Shown one piece after another: positions 39,187-47,933 of a DNA stretch of 64,000 nt (within the stretch, counting starts at the first letter, position 1; the number at the start of each line of letters is the position of its first letter). The position numbers were made by a program, and so were the translations under genes. The notes beneath the pieces are model-generated. The model worked only from the letters and a program-made list of their open reading frames with translations, ran no database searches and had not been told where the DNA came from. Source of the DNA: Ilumatobacter sp963746265 (GTDB lineage: Bacteria > Actinomycetota > Acidimicrobiia > Acidimicrobiales > Ilumatobacteraceae); the NCBI GenBank assembly GCA_963746265.1, contig CAVVAM010000011.1, positions 372,001 to 436,000 on the forward strand. Direction: 5' to 3'.

Positions 39187-41268
39187 ATGTCCGACATCAT
39201 GCTCCCGGAACTCGCGGCCCAACCGCTCGCTCAACCCACGGCCGGCGATCGGCCGTTCCGCGTGGTGTCCGACTTCGAGCCCGACGGCGACCAGCCCAAG
39301 GCGATCGCCGAGTTGGCGCAAGGCATCGAACGGGGCGACCGGTTCCAGACCCTGCTGGGCATCACCGGATCGGGCAAGTCGGCCACCATGGCCTGGACGA
39401 TCGAGCGGGTCCAGCGCCCGACCCTGATCCTGGCGCCCAACAAGAGTCTGGCGGCACAGCTCGCCTCGGAGATGAAGGAGTTCTTCCCCGACAACCGGGT
39501 CGAGTACTTCGTCAGCTACTACGACTACTACCAACCCGAGGCGTACATCCCGTCGAGTGACACCTTCATCGAGAAGGACAGCTCGATCAACGACGAGATC
39601 GACCGTCTCCGCCACTCGGCCACCGCGGCGCTGCTCACCCGGCGCGACACGATCGTGGTCGCGTCGGTGAGCTGCATCTACGGCATGGGCAACCCCGACG
39701 AGTACAAGGGCCAACTGCTCGACCTGAGCGTCGACGTCGACTACGACATGCGCAACATCCTGCGCCGGCTGGTCGACATGCAGTACGACCGCAACGACGC
39801 CACGCTCGGACGCGGCAAGTTCCGGGTGCGGGGTGACACGATCGAGGTGCATCCGGCCTACGAGGAGTCCGTGCTCCGGATCGAGATGTTCGGTGACACG
39901 GTTGACCGGCTGACCCGCATCGATCCGCTCACCGGCGAGACGCTCGAGGAGATGAAGCGCACGGTGGTCTTCCCGGCGACGCACTACGTCGCGGGCAACG
40001 AGCGGCTGGCCGTGGCCACGACCAAGATCGAGCACGAGCTCCAGGTCCGGCTCAAGCAGTTCGAGGAGGAGGGCAGACTCCTCGAGGCGCAACGGCTCCG
40101 GATGCGAACCCAGTACGACCTCGAGATGATCAGCGAGGTCGGCTACTGCAACGGCATCGAGAACTACTCGATGCACATCGACGGGCGCGACTACGGCGAG
40201 CCGCCGTTCACGCTGCTCGACTACTTCCCCGACGACTTCCTGCTGGTCATCGACGAGAGCCACGTCGCGGTGCCGCAGCTGCACGGGCAATTCGCCGGCG
40301 ACCGCAGCCGCAAGGACGTCCTGGTCGAGCACGGGTTCCGCCTCCCGTCGGCGCGCGACAACCGGCCGCTGACTTTCGAGGAGGTCCTTGAGCGGATCAA
40401 CCAGTGCGTGTTCCTGTCGGCGACACCGAGCGAGTACGAGATACGCGTGTCCGGCCAGGTCGTCGAACAGATCGTCCGGCCGACCGGTCTGGTCGATCCC
40501 GAGGTGATCGTCAAACCGACCAAGGGCCAGATCGACGACCTGATCGAGTTGGTCAACGGCCGGGTCACCAACGGTGAACGGGTGCTCGTCACCACCCTCA
40601 CCAAGAAGATGGCCGAGGATCTCACCGACTACCTCCTCGAGCAGGGCCTGCGAGTGCGCTACCTCCACTCGAACATCGACACGATCCAGCGGATCGAGAT
40701 CCTCCGCGGACTTCGGCTCGGCGAGTTCGACGTGCTGGTCGGGATCAACCTGCTGCGTGAGGGGCTCGACCTGCCCGAGGTGTCGTTGGTGTGCATCCTC
40801 GACGCCGACAAGGAGGGGTTCCTTCGGAGCGAGACGTCGTTGATCCAGATGATCGGTCGAGCGGCGCGGAACGTGGCCGGTCAGGTGGTGATGTACGCCG
40901 ACAGGCAGACCGACTCGATGGAGCGTGCGATCGGCGAGACGCAGCGCCGGCGTCAGCTCCAGCTCGCCTACAACGACGAACACGGGATCGATCCGCAGAC
41001 GATCCGCAAAGCCGTCGGCGACATCTTGTCGATGTTGCGTCCGGACGGCGGTACAGCGCCCGTGCCGGGCAAGGATCGCCGTCGTCAGCGGGAGCGCACC
41101 AAGGTGCAGGCCGAGCTCAAGTCGCTGCCGCAACAAGAGCTGCAACGCCTCATCCAGACGCTCGAAGAGGAGATGCACGAGGCATCGGCCGAGCTGAAGT
41201 TCGAATATGCCGCCCGGCTCCGGGACGAGATCAACGAGCTCCGCCGGGAGATCCGCGACGCCGAGTGA
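39187..41268 (+). CDS. uvrB: Excinuclease ABC subunit B
   Basis: Damage-verifying helicase of nucleotide excision repair, working with UvrA and UvrC. 693 residues from the ATG at MSDIMLPEL. Walker A GITGSGKSATMAW; the beta-hairpin region FVSYYDYYQPEAYIPSSDTFIEKDSSIND; DEAD-type motif LVIDESHVAVPQL; motif VI QMIGRAARNVAGQ. The C-terminal UVR motif (ELQRLIQTLEEEMHEASAELKFEYAARLRDEI) binds UvrC. Preceded by an SOS box. Confidence 0.97.
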   Translation: MSDIMLPELAAQPLAQPTAGDRPFRVVSDFEPDGDQPKAIAELAQGIERGDRFQTLLGITGSGKSATMAWTIERVQRPTLILAPNKSLAAQLASEMKEFFPDNRVEYFVSYYDYYQPEAYIPSSDTFIEKDSSINDEIDRLRHSATAALLTRRDTIVVASVSCIYGMGNPDEYKGQLLDLSVDVDYDMRNILRRLVDMQYDRNDATLGRGKFRVRGDTIEVHPAYEESVLRIEMFGDTVDRLTRIDPLTGETLEEMKRTVVFPATHYVAGNERLAVATTKIEHELQVRLKQFEEEGRLLEAQRLRMRTQYDLEMISEVGYCNGIENYSMHIDGRDYGEPPFTLLDYFPDDFLLVIDESHVAVPQLHGQFAGDRSRKDVLVEHGFRLPSARDNRPLTFEEVLERINQCVFLSATPSEYEIRVSGQVVEQIVRPTGLVDPEVIVKPTKGQIDDLIELVNGRVTNGERVLVTTLTKKMAEDLTDYLLEQGLRVRYLHSNIDTIQRIEILRGLRLGEFDVLVGINLLREGLDLPEVSLVCILDADKEGFLRSETSLIQMIGRAARNVAGQVVMYADRQTDSMERAIGETQRRRQLQLAYNDEHGIDPQTIRKAVGDILSMLRPDGGTAPVPGKDRRRQRERTKVQAELKSLPQQELQRLIQTLEEEMHEASAELKFEYAARLRDEINELRREIRDAE

Positions 41269-41291
41269 TCGGTGACCACCCGTCCGACCGG

Positions 41292-42578
41292 TCAGCCGAA
41301 ATCGGCGTCGGCATCCGGGATCACGGCACCCCAGGTCGTTTCGATCGTGGTGACCGCCACACTCGTCCCGGTCACGTCGAACTGCACGAAGTAGTTGGGT
41401 CCGAGGGCTGCGTCGCTGACATCGGTCGTGGTGCAACCGGCCGTCGATCGTTCGACGGCGAACGCCGTCGAATCGAGTTCACCGTCGTCGTGGCGAACCG
41501 TGACCGTGATCGTGTCGAGCATCGAAGCGGCGGCCACGTCGGCGATGCAGACTTCGACCGCCATCAAGCGGTAGTCGGCCAGACCGCTGATCGAGTGCGA
41601 CAGGGCGGCGGGACCCGTGACCTCGACCACGCCGTCGCCGTCGGCGGTGACCGTGGCACCGCGCAGGTCGTGTTCGGCGAGTGGGTTGCCGAGCAGGTCG
41701 ACGATCGCACCGGTGCCCTGCCGCATGGCGATGTCCGGCATGCGGCCCATGAAGTGGTCCTCCTGCTCCGACTTGTCGTAGACCTCCTCGGTGTCGATCT
41801 TCTCACTGATCGCAGATCCGAGCCCGGCGACGACGGCACTGAGCTCCGACGTGTCGACCTTGCCCTCGAGTTCGGTGTCGACTGCCTGCCGGAGCTCGGT
41901 GATCGCCGCATCGACCTCGACGACGTCGACCTTCTCGTCGAGTTCCGTCAGCACGCCGGTGTCCCGCTCGTCGATGACGTTGTCGATCTGACGTCGGGAA
42001 TACGTCTGGCTCTTGGTGAACACGTCGTCGGCGTCGACCTTCGTCGTGAGCTCTTGCAGGATCTCGTGCAGCCCGGCGCTGGTGTAGTAGCCGTTGACGT
42101 CGGCCACGACGTCGACCGTGCCCGCCAAGTTGTAGAAGCCGATCGCCCCGTCGGCGGAGAGCTTGACGTCGACCTTGTTGGGTGCGGGCGCTCCGCCAGG
42201 CAGATAGTTGAGGTTGCTCGCCCGCGGCAGCGGGGTGTCGAGCGGGTACAGCGTCATGTAGCTCGGTGCGGTCGGATCGACGACGGTGACGTTGAGCGAC
42301 ACACCCGTCGCATCCACCGGGATCGTGCAGTCACCGTTCGTGCCGGTCACCTGCTGGGCGAAGGTCTCGTTCGAACCGATCGGACTCCCGCGCCGACCGA
42401 CCTGGAACTCGGGGCGTGTGTCGACCAGCCGGCACGGCGCGATCGGCACGTACGCGGTCTCGGCGCTGTTCGGGTTCGGGGAAGCGCCGACCTGCGGGCC
42501 GACGAACGCCGCGGCGGAAACGGCCGCCGCCACGACCGCCGACACCCCTCTCCACGGTCCGTTGCTCACTGACTTCAT
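41292..42578 (-). CDS. Secreted surface protein with 'APCRLVDTR' domain and coiled middle
   Basis: 428 residues. Signal peptide to about residue 32 (AAVSAAAFVGPQVGAS), then a domain of about 140 residues starting VPIAPCRLVDTRPEF and ending DVVADVNGYYTS, a module I have seen in secreted actinobacterial proteins. Next a long, Glu/Asp/Lys-rich helical segment (about 165-270; VDADDVFTKSQTYSRRQIDN, DEKVDVVEVDAAI) likely to be a coiled coil. The C-terminal part is a beta-rich domain. No enzyme motif. Probable surface or adhesion role; unverified. Confidence 0.7.
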   Translation of the reverse strand: MKSVSNGPWRGVSAVVAAAVSAAAFVGPQVGASPNPNSAETAYVPIAPCRLVDTRPEFQVGRRGSPIGSNETFAQQVTGTNGDCTIPVDATGVSLNVTVVDPTAPSYMTLYPLDTPLPRASNLNYLPGGAPAPNKVDVKLSADGAIGFYNLAGTVDVVADVNGYYTSAGLHEILQELTTKVDADDVFTKSQTYSRRQIDNVIDERDTGVLTELDEKVDVVEVDAAITELRQAVDTELEGKVDTSELSAVVAGLGSAISEKIDTEEVYDKSEQEDHFMGRMPDIAMRQGTGAIVDLLGNPLAEHDLRGATVTADGDGVVEVTGPAALSHSISGLADYRLMAVEVCIADVAAASMLDTITVTVRHDDGELDSTAFAVERSTAGCTTTDVSDAALGPNYFVQFDVTGTSVAVTTIETTWGAVIPDADADFG

Positions 42579-42701
42579 GTCGACTCCTCGTGCCTTCCGT
42601 GGCCCTACTGTCCCGGAAGACCGTCCGGATCGCCGGTCCCAGATCCGACATCTCGACGAAGTTGTTCGAATCGGCCGCGATGGACGGCCGACGCTGGGTC
42701 G

Positions 42702-43337
42702 TCAGACGCCGAATCGCCCCCGCAGCGGCACGAATCGCACCGCACCCAGCGTGTCGCGGATGTCACCGTCGGACGCGCGTGTCACCCGGATGAGCTGCTG
42801 ACCTCCGACGCCGACCGGCATCACGAGGCGGCCTTCCGGTGCGAGCTGGTCGAGCAGCGGTTCGGGAATCGCGGGCCCGGCGGCTGCGACCGTGATGGCG
42901 TCGTACGGCGCCCCTGCTGGATGACCAGCCGACCCGTCGGCGTGCACGACCTGGACCCGATCGGATCGGTCGGCGAGTCGCATCGAAGCTTCCTGCGCGA
43001 GCGCCGCCACGCACTCGACGGTGGTCACGTGCTCGGCCAGTTCGGAGAGCACGGCGGCCGCATAGCCCCAGCCCGTGCCGATCTCGAGGACGCGGTCCGA
43101 CGGCGCGAGCGAGAGTGCCTCCGCCATGAGGGCGACGATGTACGGCTGCGAGATGGTGGCTCCGTGACCGATGGGGAGCGGCGTGTCGGCGTATGCCTCG
43201 GCAGACAGATCGCTCGGTACGAACTCGTGTCGCGGCACGCGGCGCATGGCGCCCAATACGCGCGCATCGGTGATGCCACGGGCGACGAGCTGCTCGTCGA
43301 CCATGCGCTGCCGTGCTCGCTCGAACGCATCGACCAC
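42702..43337 (-). CDS. pcm: Protein-L-isoaspartate O-methyltransferase
   Basis: Repairs isoaspartyl residues in aged proteins using SAM. About 211 residues from a GTG. Key motifs: PRHEFVPSDLSAEAYADTPLPIG, QPYIVALMAEAL, SAM loop VLEIGTGWGYAAAVLSEL, VTTVECVAALAQ, PYDAITVAAAGPAIPEPLL. Length and order match the family. Divergent from the short luciferase-like remnant. Confidence 0.93.
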   Translation of the reverse strand: MVDAFERARQRMVDEQLVARGITDARVLGAMRRVPRHEFVPSDLSAEAYADTPLPIGHGATISQPYIVALMAEALSLAPSDRVLEIGTGWGYAAAVLSELAEHVTTVECVAALAQEASMRLADRSDRVQVVHADGSAGHPAGAPYDAITVAAAGPAIPEPLLDQLAPEGRLVMPVGVGGQQLIRVTRASDGDIRDTLGAVRFVPLRGRFGV

Positions 43338-43372
43338 GCCGACGACCGTACTCGCCCCCGACGTTCGCAGCG

Positions 43373-43612
43373 ATGCGCATCGGCATCGACGACGGAACCC
43401 TCGCCGACGGCACGATCGACCGGGTCGTCGAGCACGCACGATCCGCCGAGACCCAGGGTGTCGGGCGCCACCGAGTGTCGCAGATCTTCGGAACGCCGTG
43501 GTGCGTCGCGTTCCTGCACGGCGACGGGGAGGAGGTCCGCGAGTGCTTCGCCCGCCGCGGACTCGTGATCGTCGTCTGGAGCCTCGTCGCCGGCATGCTC
43601 TGCTCGCTCTGA
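43373..43612 (+). pseudogene. Remnant of a luciferase-like (LLM) oxidoreductase N-terminus
   Basis: The first 40 residues, MRIGIDDGTLADGTIDRVVE then HARSAETQGVGRHRVSQIFG, fit the start of F420-dependent LLM oxidoreductases (MRIGL...GRTLDELVERAREAEAAGF...WVSQIFG). The sequence then leaves the family (TPWCVAFLHGDGEEV...) and stops after 79 codons, about a quarter of a normal length. It is most simply a truncated gene; a short genuine protein cannot be excluded. Confidence 0.5.
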
Positions 43613-43627
43613 CCGACCGTCGGTGAA

Positions 43628-43643
43628 CCGTACACGTGTTCGA
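43628..43643. promoter_or_regulatory. LexA-type SOS box upstream of uvrA
   Basis: CCGTACACGTGTTCGA matches TCGAAC-N4-GTTCGA at 10 of 12 defined positions with one perfect half-site. It lies 85 bases before the uvrA ATG. uvrA is normally LexA-controlled, and the uvrB copy in the same window has an even better match. Confidence 0.6.
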
Positions 43644-43728
43644 TTCGGCTGCTATCGTCGCGATGTGACTGATTCCCCGACTTCGCCCGCGGCTGCCCGG
43701 CCGCACGTTCGGTAGCCTCCGGTAGTCC

Positions 43729-46602
43729 ATGGCTGCGCGCAAGAACGCGACGCCGTCGGGCCCGGTCATCGAGGTCCGCGGTGCACGAGAACACAATCTG
43801 AAGAACGTCAACGTCGAACTTCCGCGCGACAAGCTCGTCGTGTTCACCGGTCTGTCCGGCTCGGGCAAGTCGAGCCTGGCGTTCGACACGATCTACGCGG
43901 AGGGCCAGCGTCGCTACGTCGAGTCGCTCAGCGCCTACGCCCGGCAGTTCCTGGGTCAGATGGACAAGCCCGACGTCGACGTCATCGAGGGCCTGTCGCC
44001 GGCGATCTCGATCGATCAGAAGTCCGCGAGCCGCAATCCGCGATCGACCGTCGGCACGATCACGGAGGTGTACGACTACCTGCGTCTGCTCTACGCCCGC
44101 ATCGGCATTCAGCACTGCCCCGACGACGGCACACGTCTGCAGCGTCAGACCCCGCAGCAGATCGTCGATCGCATCCTCGAGCTGCCGGAGGGCGCACGGT
44201 TCCAGGTGCTCGCGCCCGTCGTGCGTGGCCGCAAGGGCGAGTACGACACGTTGCTCGCGGATCTGTCGGGGCAGGGCTACGTCCGGGCTCGCATCGACGG
44301 CGAGACCGTGGTGATCGACGAATTCCTGCAGCGCGACGAGCGGCTCGCGAAATACGAGCAGCACAAGATCGAGATCGTCGTCGACCGGCTCGTGTTGCGC
44401 GAGGGGATCGAGCGTCGACTCACCGATTCGCTCGAGACGGCGCTGACGCTCGCCGACGGCGTCGCCGAGGTCGAGTTGGTCGCCCGCGAGGGCGAACCCG
44501 AGCCCGAGACGCTCACCTTCAGTCAGCACCTGGCGTGTCCCGTCTGCGGCACGAGCTACGAGGAGCCGGCGCCCCGCAACTTCTCCTTCAACTCGCCGTA
44601 CGGCGCGTGCGTCACGTGCGACGGACTCGGCACCACGTTCGAGGTCGACCCCGAACTCGTGATCGCCGACCCGGAGCAGTCGATCAGTGAGGGCGCGATC
44701 GTGCCGTGGCGGAGCGCACACACGCAGTACTTCACGCGCATGCTCGAGTCGGTCGCCAACGTGCACGACATCGATCTCGATACCCCGTGGGAGAAGCTGT
44801 CGGCCAAGCAGCAGAGGCTGATCCTGCACGGCAGCAAGGGCAAGCTCACCGTCAAGTACAAGAACCGGTACGGTCGCAGCCGTTCGTACTCGACCGAGTA
44901 CGAGGGCGTGATCCCGTGGATCAAGCGCCGTCACGAGGGCTCCGAGAGCGACTGGTCGCGCGAGCAGTACGAGGGGTACATGCGCGAGGTGCCGTGCCGC
45001 GCGTGCGGTGGCGCCCGGCTCAAGCCGTTCACGCTCGCGGTCACGGTCGGCGACAAGAACATCGCCGAGGTCTGCGAGATGTCGATCGGGGAGTCGGCCA
45101 AGTTCCTGGCTGCTCTCGAACTGACCGAACGGGACCGCCTGATCGCCGAACGGGTCACCAAGGAGGTCAACGCCAGGCTCGGGTTCCTGCTGGACGTCGG
45201 GCTGGACTACCTCACGCTGTCTCGCTCGGCGGGCACGCTCGCGGGTGGCGAGGCCCAACGCATCCGGCTTGCCAGTCAGATCGGGTCGGGTCTGGTCGGA
45301 ACGCTGTACGTGCTCGACGAGCCGTCGATCGGTCTGCACCAGCGGGACAACCGCCGGCTCATCGACACGCTGACCCGACTGCGCGATCTGGGCAACACCG
45401 TGATCGTCGTCGAGCACGACGAAGAGACGATCAAGGAGAGCGACTGGATCGTCGACATCGGGCCCGGCGCCGGCGAACACGGAGGTGAGATCGTCTACAG
45501 CGGTGCGGTGAAGGGGATCAACCGGGTCAAGGAATCGGTGACCGGCCAGTACCTGTCGGGGAAGAAGTCGGTGCCGGTACCCGAGGTCCGGCGCCCACCG
45601 AAGCTCGAGAAGCTGACGATTCGTGGCGCTCGCGAGCACAACCTGCAGGACCTGACCGTCGACATCCCGCTGGGCTGTTTCGTGACCGTCACCGGGGTGT
45701 CGGGATCCGGGAAATCGACGCTCGTGCGCGACATCCTGCTGCCGGTGCTGATGCAGCGGATCTACCGGTCGAAGATGCCCGCCGGCAAGCACAAGAAGAT
45801 CGAAGGCATCGAGTTCCTCGACAAGGTCATCGACATGGATCAGTCGCCGATCGGGCGCACGCCGCGCTCGAACCCGGCCACCTACACCGGAGTGTTCGAC
45901 AGCATCCGCAAGCTGTTCGCGACCACCAACGAGGCGAAGGTGCGGGGGTACCAGCCCGGTCGGTTCTCGTTCAACGTCAAGGGCGGCCGGTGCGAAGCGT
46001 GTTCGGGCGACGGAACCCTGAAGATCGAGATGCACTTCCTCCCCGACGTGTACGTACCGTGCGAGGTCTGCAAGGGCGCCCGCTACAACCGCGACACCCT
46101 CGACATCGAGTTCAAGGGCAAGAACATCGCCGATGTGCTCGACATGCCGGTCGCCGAAGCCGTCGAGTTCTTCGCCAACCAACCCCGCATCTCCCGTTAC
46201 ATGGCGACCCTGATGGACGTCGGGCTGGGATACGTCCGGCTCGGCCAGTCGGCGCCCACGTTGTCGGGTGGCGAAGCACAACGTGTGAAGTTGTCGACCG
46301 AGCTCGCGAAACGATCGACCGGGCACACGATCTATCTGCTCGACGAGCCGACGACCGGTCTCCACTTCGACGACGTTCGGCGTCTGCTGACCGTGCTGTC
46401 ACGACTGGTCGATCAGGGCAACACCGTCTTGGTGATCGAGCACAACCTCGACGTGATCAAGACGGCGGACTGGGTCATCGACCTCGGTCCCGAGGGCGGG
46501 AGCGGGGGTGGCACGCTCGTCGCCGAGGGGACGCCGGAAGACGTCGCTCGGGTGGAGGCCAGTCACACCGGCCGCTTCCTCCGCGACATCCTGGCCGGTT
46601 GA
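43729..46602 (+). CDS. uvrA: Excinuclease ABC subunit A
   Basis: DNA damage recognition ATPase of nucleotide excision repair, 957 residues. Two ABC modules: first Walker A GLSGSGKSSLAFDTIYAEG, signature LSGGEAQR-type AGGEAQRIRLASQIG; second Walker A GVSGSGKSTLVRD, signature LSGGEAQRVKLSTELAKR. Two zinc sites: CPVCGTSYEEP...CVTCDG and CEACSGDGTLK...CEVCKG. AINPRS-like UvrB-binding region SPAISIDQKSASRNPRST present. Full length. Confidence 0.97.
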   Translation: MAARKNATPSGPVIEVRGAREHNLKNVNVELPRDKLVVFTGLSGSGKSSLAFDTIYAEGQRRYVESLSAYARQFLGQMDKPDVDVIEGLSPAISIDQKSASRNPRSTVGTITEVYDYLRLLYARIGIQHCPDDGTRLQRQTPQQIVDRILELPEGARFQVLAPVVRGRKGEYDTLLADLSGQGYVRARIDGETVVIDEFLQRDERLAKYEQHKIEIVVDRLVLREGIERRLTDSLETALTLADGVAEVELVAREGEPEPETLTFSQHLACPVCGTSYEEPAPRNFSFNSPYGACVTCDGLGTTFEVDPELVIADPEQSISEGAIVPWRSAHTQYFTRMLESVANVHDIDLDTPWEKLSAKQQRLILHGSKGKLTVKYKNRYGRSRSYSTEYEGVIPWIKRRHEGSESDWSREQYEGYMREVPCRACGGARLKPFTLAVTVGDKNIAEVCEMSIGESAKFLAALELTERDRLIAERVTKEVNARLGFLLDVGLDYLTLSRSAGTLAGGEAQRIRLASQIGSGLVGTLYVLDEPSIGLHQRDNRRLIDTLTRLRDLGNTVIVVEHDEETIKESDWIVDIGPGAGEHGGEIVYSGAVKGINRVKESVTGQYLSGKKSVPVPEVRRPPKLEKLTIRGAREHNLQDLTVDIPLGCFVTVTGVSGSGKSTLVRDILLPVLMQRIYRSKMPAGKHKKIEGIEFLDKVIDMDQSPIGRTPRSNPATYTGVFDSIRKLFATTNEAKVRGYQPGRFSFNVKGGRCEACSGDGTLKIEMHFLPDVYVPCEVCKGARYNRDTLDIEFKGKNIADVLDMPVAEAVEFFANQPRISRYMATLMDVGLGYVRLGQSAPTLSGGEAQRVKLSTELAKRSTGHTIYLLDEPTTGLHFDDVRRLLTVLSRLVDQGNTVLVIEHNLDVIKTADWVIDLGPEGGSGGGTLVAEGTPEDVARVEASHTGRFLRDILAG

Positions 46603-46645
46603 GCGCGAGTTCCCGGGGGATCGCCCGGCCTGGCAGAGTGGTGCC

Positions 46646-47926
46646 GTGACGACTGCGCCCTCGATCGACGTCGATGTCGAGCCCCACCAGGACCAGCAGC
46701 GCAAGACACTCACCGCACTGCGTTTCGCCGTCGTTCCGGGGCAGGCGGCCGTCGCCGGGAGCGTGGCGGTCGTCAGCCTGCTCGCCAAGGATCTGCTCGG
46801 AGGGAGCGACCGACTGGCGGGTCTCGGGGGTGCCGCGTTCACGATGGGCGCCGCGGCCGTCTCGATCCCGCTGGCCGCGTTCATGCGGCGACGCGGTCGG
46901 CGTCCGGGGCTGATCCTGGCGTTGCTCGGCGGAGCGCTCGGTGCGGGCGTCGCCGCAACCGGCGGTCAGCTGCGATGGTTCTGGCTGTTCGTCGTCGGCA
47001 TGTTCATCTTCGGCTCGGGTCAGGCAGCAACGCTGCAGGCCCGATACGTGGCGGCCGATCTGGCACGCGACCAGGATCGGGCGCGGGCGATCGGCGCGAT
47101 CGTCTGGATCGGCACGCTCGGTGCGGTGTTCGGCCCGCTGTTCACTCCGGTCGAGAAGCGGTTCGGAGAGTGGCTCGGCCTCGATCAGTACATCGGTCCG
47201 TATCTGTTCGCCGGCGCACTGTTCCTGCTCGGAGCCGTGGTGTACCTGGTGATGCTCCGACCCGATCCGCTCGTGCTGATCGGTGGGACCGACCCGAACG
47301 CGGAGCGCACGAGACCGATCCGGCAGGTGCGTCGCTCGTACGGTGTGATCAGGAGCTCACCGGGCGCGATGCTCGGCATCGTGGCGATGGCCGGATCACA
47401 AGCCGCGATGGTCGGGGTGATGACCATGACGCCCCCGCACATGAAGGATCACGACCACGGCGACCTCTCGGCCATGGTGATCGCGGTGCACATCGTCGGC
47501 ATGTTCGGTCTCGCTCCGCTCGTCGGACGGTTCGTCGACCGGGTCGGTGCCGTCCGGGCGATCCAACTGGGCGCGATCGTGCTCGGATCCGGCACCGTCG
47601 CCGCGGTGGTCGCCGGGTACGTGCCGGCGATGATCTTCATCGGCCTGTTCCTGCTCGGTCTCGGCTGGAACATCGGGCTGATCGGCGGTACGACGTTGTT
47701 GACCGCGTCGGTCCCGAAGTCGGCGCGCGTCGAGGCGCAGGGAACGGGTGACCTCACGCTGAGTGTCTGTGGTGCCGTCGCGGCGTTCGGCTCGGGCTTC
47801 GTCAAGGCGTCGGCCGGCTATCACATCCTGGCCGACCTGGCCACGCTGCTGGCAGCGGCGATGCTCGTCTACGCGTGGATGACCAGCGTGCGGATGACTC
47901 GCGCCGGCGTGGCGGCGGCTGCCTAG
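46646..47926 (+). CDS. MFS transporter
   Basis: About 426 residues, GTG start, 12 hydrophobic segments. Motif A-like loops are SIPLAAFMRRRGRRPGLILALLGG after TM2 and APLVGRFVDRVGAVRAIQLG in the second half. A His/Asp-rich loop (MKDHDHGDLSAM) sits between TM7 and TM8. Similar to actinobacterial MFS permeases of unknown substrate. It follows uvrA by 43 bases and converges on the GGDEF gene. Confidence 0.82.
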   Translation: MTTAPSIDVDVEPHQDQQRKTLTALRFAVVPGQAAVAGSVAVVSLLAKDLLGGSDRLAGLGGAAFTMGAAAVSIPLAAFMRRRGRRPGLILALLGGALGAGVAATGGQLRWFWLFVVGMFIFGSGQAATLQARYVAADLARDQDRARAIGAIVWIGTLGAVFGPLFTPVEKRFGEWLGLDQYIGPYLFAGALFLLGAVVYLVMLRPDPLVLIGGTDPNAERTRPIRQVRRSYGVIRSSPGAMLGIVAMAGSQAAMVGVMTMTPPHMKDHDHGDLSAMVIAVHIVGMFGLAPLVGRFVDRVGAVRAIQLGAIVLGSGTVAAVVAGYVPAMIFIGLFLLGLGWNIGLIGGTTLLTASVPKSARVEAQGTGDLTLSVCGAVAAFGSGFVKASAGYHILADLATLLAAAMLVYAWMTSVRMTRAGVAAAA

Positions 47927-47933
47927 CGCCGAT

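Noticed and set aside
39073..41436. A 787-codon open frame opposite uvrB
   Set aside because: Antisense to a certain gene, no recognisable motif, composition typical of reverse-frame translation in high-GC DNA.
42763..46365. A 1200-codon open frame on the minus strand opposite uvrA
   Set aside because: It is an antisense shadow of the GC-rich uvrA coding sequence; the product is low-complexity (Arg/Leu/Val/Asp) with no domain.
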